From contig CM068367.1 in assembly GCA_034769895.1 (NCBI GenBank), forward strand, positions 711,660,196 to 711,724,195: DNA of 64,000 bases, in the 5' to 3' direction. Below, piece after piece: positions 1-10,448 of this stretch. The notes under the pieces were generated by a model, which did no database searches, was not told the origin of the DNA, and saw only the letters and a list, made by a program, of their open reading frames with translations. A program made the translations under genes and the position numbers. The stretch comes from Magicicada septendecula. Lineage: Eukaryota; Arthropoda; Insecta; Hemiptera; Cicadidae. Position 1 is the stretch's first letter; each line of letters starts with the position of its first letter.

Positions 1-18
1 GAGCAATAACATACATAG

Positions 19-480
19 GATATCAAACAAAAATGTTTCGAAAAATATGAAATACAGATAGGAATAAAGAAAACGAAAAATGTATTCGAATATATAAAAA
101 ATGATAAAATAGAAGAAATTCCATTAACAGAAAAAAGCGGCGTATACAAATTAAAATGTGGGGAATGTAATAAGATATATCTGGGCGAAACTGGAAGAAA
201 ATTTAAAATTAGAATGAATGAACACGCAAAAGGAGAGGGGGTTAGAGTAACGAACTCACTATATGCAAGACATTTCAACGAATCAGGCCATAAATTCATA
301 AATCCCAAGGAAAATATGGAAATAATAAAAATAGAAAACAATCCGCAAAAAAGAAAATTAATAGAAGAACTAGAAATACTTAAAGTTAAAAAAGAAGATA
401 AAAATAAATTAATGAATATAAAAGTGGATTTTACAAATGAAGAAATATTTTATTATATATTAAACAATAAACAAAAATAA
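19..480 (+). pseudogene. PLE GIY-YIG endonuclease domain, C-terminal remnant
   Basis: The frame is open from 19 to the TAA at 478-480, with two in-frame stops just upstream (7-9 and 16-18). The 88-codon stretch from the ATG at 214 is therefore only the end of a longer reading frame. GVYKLKC (about 148-168) and IYLGETGR are the two half-motifs of a GIY-YIG nuclease. They are joined by a CxxC (KCGEC), which is typical of the linker in Penelope-like retroelements. A conserved Arg follows in KIRMNEH, and EELEIL near codon 50 of the ATG-started stretch fits the catalytic Glu helix. In PLEs this domain sits C-terminal to the reverse transcriptase and nicks the target DNA. The RT part would lie left of the window. 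The sequence differs clearly from the PLE at the right end, so it is another family. The stops make activity unlikely. Confidence 0.75.
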
Positions 481-687
481 ATTAAAATAATAAGAATAAC
501 ACACTAAAAAATGACGAAATGCAAAAGGTTATAAGTCAAGAATGAAGAAATTAACGGGAGATTCTGAAAACAATTTGACGGACGTTAGAAAAATGCCTAA
601 CGGAAAAAGGTAGACAAAGTTCCCGTGAAGAGCGGTAGCAGCTAACACCAATAGGAGGGGCGATGACATAAGGGGAGGGGCCTAAAG

Positions 688-695
688 TATAAAAG
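688..695 (+). promoter_or_regulatory. TATA-like box in PLE tail
   Basis: TATAAAAG lies just downstream of a G-rich stretch (aggggaggggcc). It could be an internal Pol II promoter of the kind found in PLE terminal repeats. No clear initiator is visible about 30 nt downstream. Confidence 0.3.
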
Positions 696-730
696 CCTAC
701 AACGTACAGTTGATAGACGTTGTGTAAGAC

Positions 731-763
731 CTGAAGATGTCAGTAATGACGAAAAGCTTTGTC
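731..763 (+). ncRNA. Hammerhead-like motif in left PLE tail
   Basis: CTGAAGA (731-737) fits the hammerhead CUGANGA core. It is followed by a perfect 4-bp hairpin GTCA-gtaa-TGAC (739-750), then GAAA (751-754) and a GTC (761-763) where a cleavage triplet would be. PLEs are known to encode minimal hammerheads in their terminal repeats. Against it: there is one extra T between the core and stem II, stem III (AAAGCTTT) is not a good helix, and stem I is weak. It may be a degenerate or unrelated stem-loop. Confidence 0.35.
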
Positions 764-811
764 TAAATAATAAAAACAATTATAGCAGTTTAGCAATTTT
801 ATAAAAGAAAA

Positions 812-2497
812 CTAAATTTAGTATTTGTAAAAGGAAATTAATACCTTTTTTAATAAGTCCATTCAGATGAAAATGTAGTAAAATGTATACGGTTTAATAA
901 GGCACATTAAGTGAAAGTTTTATGTGATTTAGTGTAATTCCAAGCAGGGAGTATTTTATTAAATAAGAGTAGTAATATTTCCTAATTCTGGCTCTAGGAT
1001 ATCAAATATTATCCAATTACAGAAAAGTAATGGTTGTTAGTGTAACAGAAATGCAAGAAATTTTGTTGGTTTCAACATTCAATTGTTATATGCTAATGGG
1101 TAAAGTTCAGCAGCCAAATTAAAAAAAGAGAACCAAATAAAATGAATCAAATTTAAACAAATTAAATGTCTTAAAGAAATCCATTTAAAAAGAACTGAGT
1201 AATAACTCCTGAAACTATATCTCAGTAAATATAATTCTACATACCCTTAAAGTTCACTGAATTAATAAATACTCATTCAACCTATTTCCAGTAAAAGAAT
1301 GATGATGAAAATGATTTACCATTAAACAAAGATGATCCATAGCAGAAGAAGACAAAATTAATTGAAATATAAATTAAAAAATACACGAAGAACTACTAAA
1401 CCTCACTTTCAATAAACAAACGAAGTGGTAATACTACACCAATTCCATTGGGACCGGCAACTACTAGGATCGTGAAGAAGAACGAAGACCAGAACTGAAC
1501 TTCTATTACACTCCGGGACATCACATCTAAACCTTTATTGAGAATCTGGACGCTGTTTTTGGTCAAGAGTAGCATAACCATTCCGTCTTCACTCCGTTGT
1601 AAACAGACACGGCCACCTTAAGTATCGTACCCAGTTTGGTAACAAACCTGCTGATATTTAATTTTATATATTAAGAGTTAATAACAATTGTAATACTTAG
1701 TAACCTTAATTTTGCATTACCTGGCCTTACTAATCGTTAAAAGAATTACCTGTACCCTGGGATAAGAGATAAACTGAAAATTATACTTAAATTGTAACAT
1801 ACACCACTAGTTCACTAACAAATCGATTCAGTATTGTATGATCGATATTATGATCTAATAACCGAAGAAGACAACTGTTAAAAATTTAAAATAATATAAA
1901 ATAAAGAATCCTTCTTGTATGTGACGATGTTCTGTGTTATTGTAGAATAGTTATTGTATTTCGATTAGGGAGTAATTTAGAGAAAGAAAGTGATAAAAAC
2001 GTCAAGTGGAATGACTTAACCTATAAGAACGAGTTAAGTACTAATAACAGCGCTCGTTGCAGACAGCTGGTGAATACGGGAGAATAGAGAACTAACTTAT
2101 TCTCCGCGCCACTCTTTTTTCAATTTAAATAATACAGACTGACTAGGGTTGGAGAAAATTACTGAATTATTCACTATAATACCCGTAATATAGCGTTTTT
2201 CTCTGGTAAAACACTTAATAACCACTTAACACAGGTATATGTTCGACATATGAATCATATCAACAACATAATAAATATTTTTTCTTATAAACAGAGTGAA
2301 TTAGTAACAAATTGGTTAATTCAACGTGGGCTGAATTAACGATAAACCCACAACCGTATTACACTCGTAAACGTAATCCATGCGTTATATTACAAATTGG
2401 TGAACCCAACAGTGGGGCTTTTAAACATCCTCAAATATAGTTAACAAAGTTACATACTCGTATACACTAGAAACGTAATACTTGTAGTTATATTACA
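812..2497 (+). repeat. LTR 1 (5'-truncated)
   Basis: Matches the other LTRs from their position 783 onward; the left PLE tail replaces the rest. Differences are a 10-bp tandem duplication near 870-880 and absence of 13 bp near 1393 that all other copies have. It ends in TTACA (2493-2497), immediately before the primer-binding site. Confidence 0.85.
1900..1905 (+). terminator. Candidate LTR polyadenylation signal
   Basis: AATAAA is followed about 10-40 nt later by a GU-rich stretch (tgtatgtgacgatgttctgt), a plausible cleavage/polyadenylation region. It lies 592-597 bp before the LTR end and recurs at the equivalent place in the other copies (7612-7617 in LTR 2). That would put R/U5 in the last quarter of the LTR. 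The transcription start was not located. Confidence 0.4.
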
Positions 2498-2520
2498 AAC
2501 TGGCGCTCAACGAGTGGGCT
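2301..2520 (+). repeat. Three diverged LTR-end/PBS modules (copy 1)
   Basis: Three related modules lie at 2301-2332, 2385-2419 and 2488-2520. Each has a TTACAAA-TTGG-CAACG-GTGGGCT skeleton. B and C also share about 40 bp of upstream sequence (CGTAT...ACACT and CGTAATNC...TTATATTACAAA), so they are an old duplication of about 103 bp. Only the last module looks like a good tRNA-Lys-type PBS. The cluster is present in every copy. Confidence 0.7.
2501..2519 (+). promoter_or_regulatory. Primer-binding site, copy 1 (tRNA-Lys-like)
   Basis: TGGCGCTCAACGAGTGGGC begins 3 nt after the TTACA LTR end. It resembles the tRNA-Lys PBS used by many insect gypsy-type elements (TGGCGCCCAACGTGGGGC). The minus-strand DNA primer would anneal here. 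An alternative PBS is the module 103 bp upstream. Confidence 0.65.
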
Positions 2521-2589
2521 TTAGTTAAGTAAAAAATCGACTATATCGCTATTACTTACCTGGAGCAGGCAACTATTAGAGGCACAGGG

Positions 2590-4735
2590 ATGCATACGAG
2601 AGGTGTTTCTAAAAGGATGGCGAAAGACCAAGAAACAGAAGAAGATAGACGGGAGGAAGAAGCGGAAATAGTTACAGACATTGAAAAGGAACAACAGGCG
2701 GGTGACAAGGAGGAAGCCAGAGGTGAAAGGGATTTACTAAAACTATGGGAATTAATTAAAGAAGATTCCAAGAAACAGAAGGAAGCCAATAATGAAAATT
2801 TTAAACGAATGGAGGAAAGATGTGACCAGAATAAAGAGGAAACTAATGAAAATTTTAGGAAACAAAATGAGAACACTAATGAGAGTTTAAGACAAATCAA
2901 TGAAAAAATAGACGGTATAAATGAGAATTCAGAAAAGCTGGAAAACAAAATAGGCAATATTAGCGAAAACTCAAAGAAACAAAACGAAATTTTGAATGAG
3001 AATTTAATCAAACTAATGAATGAGAAGTTTGACAAAAATAAAGAGGAAACTGATGAGAATAACCGGCTGATAAATGAAAGCTTAAGCCAAATTAATGAAA
3101 GGTTTGACAGGAACGATGAGAGCTTAAAGCAGATTCAGGAAAATAACAAACAAATAGACGGGAAAATTGAAAACAGTAATAAGGATTTGCGGCAAATTAT
3201 AAATGAACAAAACCAAGCGTTGAGGGAAGTCATCAATGAAAGGATTGCAAATGTCAATGAAACACTTAACAAAAGGGTGGATAATTATGAAGAGGAAGTA
3301 AGACAGCAAATAACTGAAACTAAGGTGGGTCTAGAAAAGACAGATGAAACCATCATACAACTCGCAGTGGAAGTAGAGGCCAAAATTAATCAAGTGGAAA
3401 ACAATAACAAAACTAGAATAAAAGAAGTACAAATAGAAACCCAAGGGAAATTGGACGAAGTGCAAATTAATATGGCTGGGAGAATTGAATTAGTTAACAA
3501 TGAAATAACGCAAATAAAAACCCAAGTGGATCAAAATAAGGGGACCGTCGAAAATATACAGAATCAGGAATTGATTAATATAAAGGAGTCAATAGAAGTT
3601 TTACAAAATCGACCAATGTATCTGGCACATCACATAGCCCCTGAGCAAAAAGAAAATATCAATTTCAAAATTTATAGAGGAAACTCCATAGAATTTCTAG
3701 AGAGAATAGATGAATGGTTTAGTAGAATTAAGGTGACCCGATGGAACATAATAAAAAATTTGTTGGATGATTGTTTCAAAAGCATAAATGATAATTGGTG
3801 GTCGGCGGTCCGGAATGAAACGAGTAATTATGAAGAGTTTAAAAAGGCTTTTAGGTCGAAATACTAGTCGGATTCCGTACAGAACATGATTAGGGACAAC
3901 ATTACCAACGGTAGATTCAACATTAATCAAGAGCAGTCCCCAACTACCTACTTTTTGGGAAAGGTGTGTTTGGCGCGTCATTTGGAACCGCGAATACCAG
4001 AGGAATGTTTAGTAAATAAACTATCTTACCATGTTGAAGAAGAAATAGTTCGTGCCAGACGCAGTGGACAAGTGAAGACAGTGGGAGCAATGGAAACCTT
4101 GTTGGCCAGCTACGAAATGGAAGACTATTATCAAAGGTCTCGAAGGTCAAACAATAGGAGAGAGGAGCCAAATCAAGAGTCGCGTCAGGGAATGAATAGA
4201 TATAACAACAATAATTATAACCAACGGGTTAATGACCATTTTATGAATAATCGCTACCGCAATAATCAGTACCAAAACAATCATTATAATAACTCTAATA
4301 ATAACCGATACAGCGCAGGCCGCAGGAAGTTTGATAACGGGAGAGACTATTGGAATAGTAACCGAGGGAACGATGATGGAGGAAATCAAAACAAATAGGA
4401 GCGTCGAGAATGATGGAGGAAGCAGGGAACAAAGGAGAGACATACCCTCGGAAAATCAACCAAGTAATGACCAGGGAACCCATATAGCTCGAGTAAACTA
4501 TATCATGGCTGATGAGAGGAATAACCAAGAGGACCATCGTTGAAACCGTAAACCTAATCCCCATTCTGGGAATGCTAAGGGAAGGAATAGACAGAACGAA
4601 GAAGACATAGAACCGTATGTGTATGATCCATACTACGACGATGCCATTGAAAGATTTACAACTGCTTATAATCTACGGAATCCACCGGAAAACCATATTG
4701 GTAGAGCAGCCCGAACAGTGGCCAATACAAAATAG
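2590..4735 (+). pseudogene. gag: gag, copy 1 (three lesions)
   Basis: Collinear with the intact 715-codon gag but broken three times. There is a TAG for Trp at 3865-3867 in the capsid-like region, a 2-bp deletion near 4392 that runs into TAG at 4396-4398, and a TGA for Gly at 4541-4543. The TGA is shared with copy 2; the other two are private. The uninterrupted N-terminal 425 codons cover the coiled coil and the start of the capsid-like region. It belongs to the copies 1-4 subfamily (GNSIEF, GRRKFDNG). Its start is the ATG after gaggcacaggg, 92 nt past the LTR end. Confidence 0.85.
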
Positions 4736-5748
4736 TTAAGATGAATTAGTTGGAATAATTTTTAAAAATAAACCAAAAAATTCAAAAATAAGTAAGAACA
4801 CCTTACTATATAATTCAGAAGAAATTATTTTAAACTAATAAACATGAAAGACGAGAAAGAAGGGTTAGAAATGAGTTAAATGAAGGAAGAATATGCCATA
4901 CAATTTATGATAAGGAGGAGATTCAGTGTTTAATTGCAGAAGTAAATGGGAATGAATTAAAAATAGTAAAATACGTATGCTAAAGAATAATTAATTGACA
5001 GCACGGAACTAAGAAGAATTTAAAATGAATATTGAACATCTTTAACTAATATACTGGTGAATAATATGATAAATGGAACTACAGAACAACGAGATAAATA
5101 ATTTAAGAAAAGTATTAGGATACCTCAGAAATAATAGTAATCATCCCTTGAATACAAGTTTGTAGCAAAGGAGCTACCTTATAGATAATAATTATATGTA
5201 TTGTGTTGTGATCGTGCAACGTTTATTTTTTTTCTGGACAGAGATGAAGTTCCTCTGATCTCAGAAGATATAGTTAGGGAAACGGCAGAGTAATGGAAGC
5301 CAATAGTGCCCCTCTGATTCCGTACCAGCTATGTTATTAGGGGAAAATGTTAGGGAAATATAGTATTTTAGGGATTATACACCAAGCGAGGTAATTAAAT
5401 ATAAATATAATAAGAAATGATGGCGTAATAAGCTAGAAGAAGTTATGAGTTCCAGAGAAAAGGACAGGTCTACAACTGAGGGAGGTACCAGTAGAGAATT
5501 AATGACCAGATACACAATGAGTATCAACACAGTTTTCCGGTGCAATTAAAAGTTTAAAGGATAGAAAGAGAAAATAAACCCCAAAGAACCCATTGAATTG
5601 CGGATTAAAACAGAAACAATGAAAAACTGAAACCATTATAAATTAATAATTTTATTAAATAAATATTCCAAAGTATGAAGAAACTATAAGTTTATTTTAA
5701 CTAAACTTTATTCAGCCAAAATAAACTTCTTTCGGAGGGGGAGTATTA
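4736..5748 (+). other. Post-gag region, copy 1 (no pol)
   Basis: About 1 kb where pol would be expected. No frame over about 50 codons and no RT, protease or integrase motif is visible. Two short open stretches stand out: 4834-4983 in the -1 frame relative to gag (ends ...EVNGNELKIVKYVC) and 5421-5549 (starts WRNKLEEVMSSREK). Either could be a pol remnant; neither is recognisable. The region ends in an A/T-rich run and the polypurine tract. Confidence 0.7.
5734..5743 (+). promoter_or_regulatory. Polypurine tract before LTR 2
   Basis: GGAGGGGGAG, 5 nt before the TG of the next LTR. It is the usual plus-strand primer position in LTR retroelements and supports the LTR boundary, although the true LTR tip could be at TATTATG rather than TG. 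Confidence 0.7.
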
Positions 5749-5757
5749 TGGAACGTA

Positions 5758-5795
5758 ACAAAGTTGAGGTTCCCGACGTTACATAAAAACTTTGT
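5758..5795 (+). repeat. Inverted repeat near the LTR 5' tip
   Basis: ACAAAGTT (5758-5765) and AACTTTGT (5788-5795) are perfect inverted arms. The LTR tip sequence also recurs inverted between them as ACGTTACA. In LTRs 7-11 the tip and its inverted copy match perfectly over 9 bp (34294-34302 and 34320-34328 in LTR 7). Confidence 0.6.
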
Positions 5796-6131
5796 CAACC
5801 TAGCGAAAAACAATGTCCAAGGCATGCCATAATTAAGGTCAAGAGGGCCAATCTCACCCAAACAAAAAAATATATTGACGATACCTAAGTAAGGTTACTA
5901 AGTAATAAATTAGTAAAATGTAGCCAATTATAAAATATGAAGTGATTAGAGTAAGATGTAAACTATAAACACTGTGTATAGTGAGATGAGTTTACTGTGG
6001 ATGAGTTCAAATATAATAAACTGTTTAATTAATATTTAATGTTTTATAAAGATGTACCTGTTGTTGTGATTTATCATGATATTGAGTTTATATGATATTT
6101 ATTTTGTATTTTGTATGTAGTAGGTGTGGAG

Positions 6132-6161
6132 CCATTACTTTAAGGAAATACTAAGTAATGG
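6132..6161 (+). repeat. LTR hairpin 1
   Basis: CCATTACTT and AAGTAATGG form perfect 9-bp arms around a 12-nt loop. Present in all ten complete LTRs. Role unknown; it could be an RNA or DNA structure in U3. Confidence 0.6.
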
Positions 6162-6184
6162 GTACTCAGTTCATTCATGTTAAA

Positions 6185-6210
6185 CTTGTATTTAAGTAAT
6201 TAAATACAAG
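6185..6210 (+). repeat. LTR hairpin 2
   Basis: CTTGTATTTAA and TTAAATACAAG are perfect 11-bp arms around GTAA, 23 bp after hairpin 1. Present in all complete LTRs. Confidence 0.65.
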
Positions 6211-7107
6211 TGTGTTTATTATGTATGGTATCATGTTAAAGGTATTTACTTTAAATAATTAATGAAGATGTCTTAGAAAATATTTGTAAACTTGGCCAGG
6301 AAGACAATAATTGTAAATAAATTGTCTAGTGGTCATTATAATGATGTTAAAAACCGATGAAGGGTTCTATGATAAACTCAATAATAATAATAAAATGAAA
6401 TCAGGAATTTAAAATTGTAATAATTGGCCATAAGCCAGTGACTCTTTGTACAGTAGGTCAGGTAAGAAAAATTAAATTAAAAACAAAAAAATTATAACAT
6501 GTGTAATAAAACCAATAGGCCTAAATTTAGTATTTGTAAAAGGAAATTAATACCTTTTTTAATAAGTCCATTCAGATGAAAATGTATACGGTTTAATACG
6601 GCAGATTAAGTGAAAGTTTTATGTGATTTAGTGTAATTCCAAGCAGGGAGTATTTTATTAAATAAGAGTAGTAATATTTCCTAATTCTGGCTCTAGGATA
6701 TCAAATATTATCCAATTACAGAAAAGTAATGGTTGTTAGGGTAACAGAAATGCAAGAAATTTTGTTGATTTCAACATTCAATTGTTATATGCTAATGGGT
6801 AAAGTTCAGCAGACAAATTAAAAAAAGAGAACCAAATAAAATGAATCAAATTTAAACAAATTAAATGTCTTAAAGAAAGCCATTTAAAAAGAACTGAGTA
6901 ATAACTACTGAAACTATATCTCAGTAAATATAATTCTACATACCCTTAAAGTTCACTGAATTAATAAATACTCATTCAACCTATTTCCAGTAAAAGAATG
7001 ATGATGAAAATGATTTACCATTAAACAAAGATGATCCATAGCAGAAGAAGACAAAATTAATTGAAATATAAATTAAAAAATACACGAAGAACTTTTGTAT
7101 TGAAGTA

Positions 7108-7293
7108 CTAAACCTCACTTTCAATAAACAAACGAAGTCGTAATACTACACCAATTCCATTGGGACCGGCAACTACTAGGATCGTGAAGAAGAACGAAGA
7201 CCAGAACTGAACTTCTATTACACTCCGGGACATCACATCTAAACCTTTATTGAGAATCTGGACGCTGTTTTTGGTCAAGAGTAGCATAACCAT
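7108..7293 (-). other. Antisense 61-codon frame inside the LTR
   Basis: A 61-codon frame preserved in all 11 LTR copies: 1396-1581, 7108-7293, 12821-13006, 18534-18719, 24247-24432, 29950-30135, 35646-35831, 41342-41527, 47038-47223, 52741-52926 and 58444-58629. It lies in a stretch visibly richer in G+C than the rest of the LTR. The product would have a hydrophobic segment (FWSSFFFTILVVAGPNGIG) like one membrane span. Only three amino-acid variants were noticed (Asp/Gly, Pro/Arg, Met/Thr). Not recognised. It could be a captured exon fragment, an accessory frame, or chance kept by recent copying. Confidence 0.25.
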
Positions 7294-8212
7294 TCCGTCT
7301 TCACTCCGTTGTAAACAGACACGGCCACCTTAAGTATCGTACCCAGTTTGGTAACAAACCTGCTGATATTTAATTTTATATATTAAGAGTTAATAACAAT
7401 TGTAATACTTAGTAACCTTAATTTTGCATTACCTGGCCTTACTAATCGTTAAAAGAATTACCTGTACCCTGGGATAAGAGATAAACTGAAAATTATACTT
7501 AAATTGTAACATACACCACTAGTTCACTAACAAATCGATTCAGTATTGTATGATCGATATTATGATCTAATAACCGAAGAAGACAACTGTTAAAAATTTA
7601 AAATAATATAAAATAAAGAATCCTTCTTGTATGTGACGATGTTCTGTGTTATTGTAGAATAGTTATTGTATTTCGATTAGGGAGTAATTTAGAGAAAGAA
7701 AGTGATAAAAACGTCAAGTGGAACGACTTAACCTATAAGAACGAGTTAAGTACTAATAACAGCGCTCGTTGCAGACAGCTGGTGAATACGGGAGAATAGA
7801 GAACTAACTTATTCTCCGCGCCACTCTTTTTTCAATTTAAATAATACAGACTGACTAGGGTTGGAGAAAATTACTGAATTATTCACTATAATACCCGTAA
7901 TATAGCGTTTTTCTCTGGTAAAACACTTAATAACCACTTAACACAGGTATATGTTCGACATATGAATCATATCAACAACATAATAAATATTTTTTCTTAT
8001 AAACAGAGTGAATTAGTAACAAATTGGTTAATTCAACGTGGGCTGAATTAACGATAAACCCACAACCGTATTACACTCGTAAACGTAATCCATGCGTTAT
8101 ATTACAAATTGGTGAACCCAACAGTGGGGCTTTTAAACATCCTCAAATATAGTTAACAAAGTTACATACTCGTATACACTAGAAACGTAATACTTGTAGT
8201 TATATTACAAAC

Positions 8213-8231
8213 TGGCGCTCAACGAGTGGGC
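8213..8231 (+). promoter_or_regulatory. Primer-binding site, copy 2
   Basis: Same 19-nt tRNA-Lys-like sequence, 3 nt after the LTR end. The upstream B module reads TTGGTGAACCC here. Confidence 0.65.
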
Positions 8232-8301
8232 TTTAGTTAAGTAAAAAATCGACTATATCGCTATTACTTACCTGGAGCAGGCAACTATTAGAGGCACAGG
8301 G

Positions 8302-10448
8302 ATGCATACGAGAGGTGTTTCTAAAAGGATGGCGAAAGACCAAGAAACAGAAGAAGATAGACGGGAGGAAGAAGCGGAAATAGTTACAGACATTGAAAAG
8401 GAACAACAGCGGGTGACAAGGAGGAAGCCAGAGGTGAAAGGGATTTACTAAAACTATGGGAATTAATTAAAGAAGATTCCAAGAAACAGAAGGAAGCCAA
8501 TAATGAAAATTTTAAACGAATGGAGGAAAGATGTGACCAGAATAAAGAGGAAACTAATGAAAATTTTAGGAAACAAAATGAGAACACTAATGAGAGTTTA
8601 AGACAAATCAATGAAAAAATAGACGGTATAAATGAGAATTCAGAAAAGCTGGAAAACAAAATAGGCAATATTAGCGAAAACTCAAAGAAACAAAACGAAA
8701 TTTTGAGTGAGAATTTAATCAAACTAATGAATGAGAAGTTTGACAAAAATAAAGAGGAAACTGATGAGAATAACCGGCTGATAAATGAAAGCTTAAACCA
8801 AATTAATGAAAGGTTTGACAGGAACGATGAGAGCTTAAAGCAGATTCAGGAAAATAACAAACAAATAGACGGGAAAATTGAAAACAGTAATAAGGATTTG
8901 CAGCAAATTATAAATGAACAAAACCAAGCGTTGAGGGAAGTCATCAATGAAAGGATTGCAAATGTCAATGAAACACTTAACAAAAGGGTGGATAATTATG
9001 AAGAGGAAGTAAGACAGCAAATAACTGAAACTAAGGTGGGTCTAGAAAAGACAGATGAAACCATCATACAACTCGCAGTGGAAGTAGAGGCCAAAATTAA
9101 TCAAGTGGAAAACAATAACAAAACTAGAATAAAAGAAGTACAAATAGAAACCCAAGGGAAATTGGACGAAGTGCAAATTAATATGGCTGGGAGAATTGAA
9201 TTAGTTAACAATGAAATAACGCAAATAAAAACCCAAGTGGATCAAAATAAGGGGACCGTCGAAAATATACAGAATCAGGAATTGATTAATATAAAGGAGT
9301 CAATAGAAGTTTTACAAAATCGACCAATGTATCTGGCACATCACATAGCCCCTGAGCAAAAAGAAAATATCAATTTCAAAATTTATAGAGGAAACTCCAT
9401 AGAATTTCTAGAGAGAATAGATGAATGGTTTAGTAGAATTAAGGTGACCCGATGGAACATAATAAAAAATTTGTTGGATGATTGTTTTAAAAGCATAAAT
9501 GATAATTGGTGGTCGGCGGTCCGGAATGAAACGAGTAATTATGAAGAGTTTAAAAAGGCTTTTAGGTCGAAATACTGGTCGGATTCCGTACAGAACATGA
9601 TTAGGGACAACATTACCAACGGTAGATTCAACATTAATCAAGAGCAGTCCCCAACTACCTACTTTTTGGGAAAGGTGTGTTTGGCGCGTCATTTGGAACC
9701 GCGAATACCAGAGGAATGTTTAGTAAATAAACTATCTTACCATGTTGAAGAAGAAATAGTTCGTGCCAGACGCAGTGGACAAGTGAAGACAGTGGGAGCA
9801 ATGGATACCTTGTTGGCCAGCTACGAAATGGAAGACTATTATCAAAGGTCTCGAAGGTCAAACAATAGGAGAGAGGAGCCAAATCAAGAGTCGCGTCAGG
9901 GAATGAATAGATATAACAACAATAATTATAACCAACGGGTTAATGACCATTTTATGAATAATCGCTACCGCAATAATCAGTACCAAAACAATCATTATAA
10001 TAACTCTAATAATAACCGATACAGCGCAGGCCGCAGGAAGTTTGATAACGGGAGAGACTATTGGAATAGTAACCGAGGGAACGATGATGGAGGAAATCAA
10101 AACAGAAATAGGAGCGTCGAGAATGATGGAGGAAGCAGGGAACAAAGGAGAGACATACCCTCGGAAAATCAACCAAGTAATGACCAGGGAACCCATATAG
10201 CTCGAGTAAACTATATCATGGCTGATGAGAGGAATAACCAAGAGGACCATCGTTGAAACCGTAAACCTAATCCCCATTCTGGGAATGCTAAGGGAAGGAA
10301 TAGACAGAACGAAGAAGACATAGAACCGTATGTGTATGATCCATACTACGACGATGCCATTGAAAGATTTACAACTGCTTATAATCTACGGAATCCACCA
10401 GAAAACCATATTGGTAGAGCAGCCCGAACAGTGGCCAATACAAAATAG
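8302..10448 (+). pseudogene. gag: gag, copy 2 (frameshift and nonsense)
   Basis: A 1-bp deletion near 8409 (the same as in copy 3) breaks the frame after about 36 codons. The frame is open again from the internal ATG at 8520 to a TGA at 10254-10256, which is the same stop as in copy 1. So this copy shares one lesion with each neighbour, a mosaic expected from unequal exchange or gene conversion. The 578-codon open stretch keeps the coiled coil, capsid-like region and Asn-rich tail. Translation from 8520 would lack the charged N-terminus. Confidence 0.85.

Larger units (their letters stand above)
481..811 (+). mobile_element. 3' tail of the left PLE, up to the array junction
   Basis: Non-coding sequence between the GIY-YIG stop and the first base shared with the LTR array (812). 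It has a G-rich patch (about 650-682), a TATA-like box and a hammerhead-like motif, and ends in an A-rich stretch. PLEs commonly carry such promoter and ribozyme elements in their terminal repeats. Assignment to the same PLE as the upstream frame is inferred from adjacency. Confidence 0.5.
5749..8209 (+). repeat. LTR 2 (2461 bp)
   Basis: First complete LTR, from TGGAACG to TTACA. In LTRs 7-11 the start is TGTAACG, giving TGTAA/TTACA ends. At nearly 2.5 kb it is long and makes up about 43% of the unit. It contains two strong hairpins, an antisense 61-codon frame (7108-7293) and an AATAAA at 7612-7617. Its 3' end has the ACAGAG / CCCACAACC / TTGGTG variants shared with copies 1 and 4. Confidence 0.85.

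Noticed and set aside
2556-3035. Minus-strand Ser/Phe/Leu-rich frame of 120-159 codons, repeated in every unit
   Set aside because: It is the exact antisense of the Asn/Glu/Lys-rich coiled-coil part of gag, whose codons avoid stops on the other strand. It changes only as gag changes.
4147-4400. CCHC zinc knuckle in Gag
   Set aside because: The C-terminal region has no Cys-x2-Cys-x4-His-x4-Cys pattern; it is Asn/Tyr/Arg-rich low-complexity sequence.
4147-4564. Minus-strand Ile/Val-rich frames of 89-139 codons over the gag C-terminus
   Set aside because: Antisense of the Asn/Tyr codon repeats in gag; composition is the mirror of AAT/TAT runs, with no independent start context or conservation.
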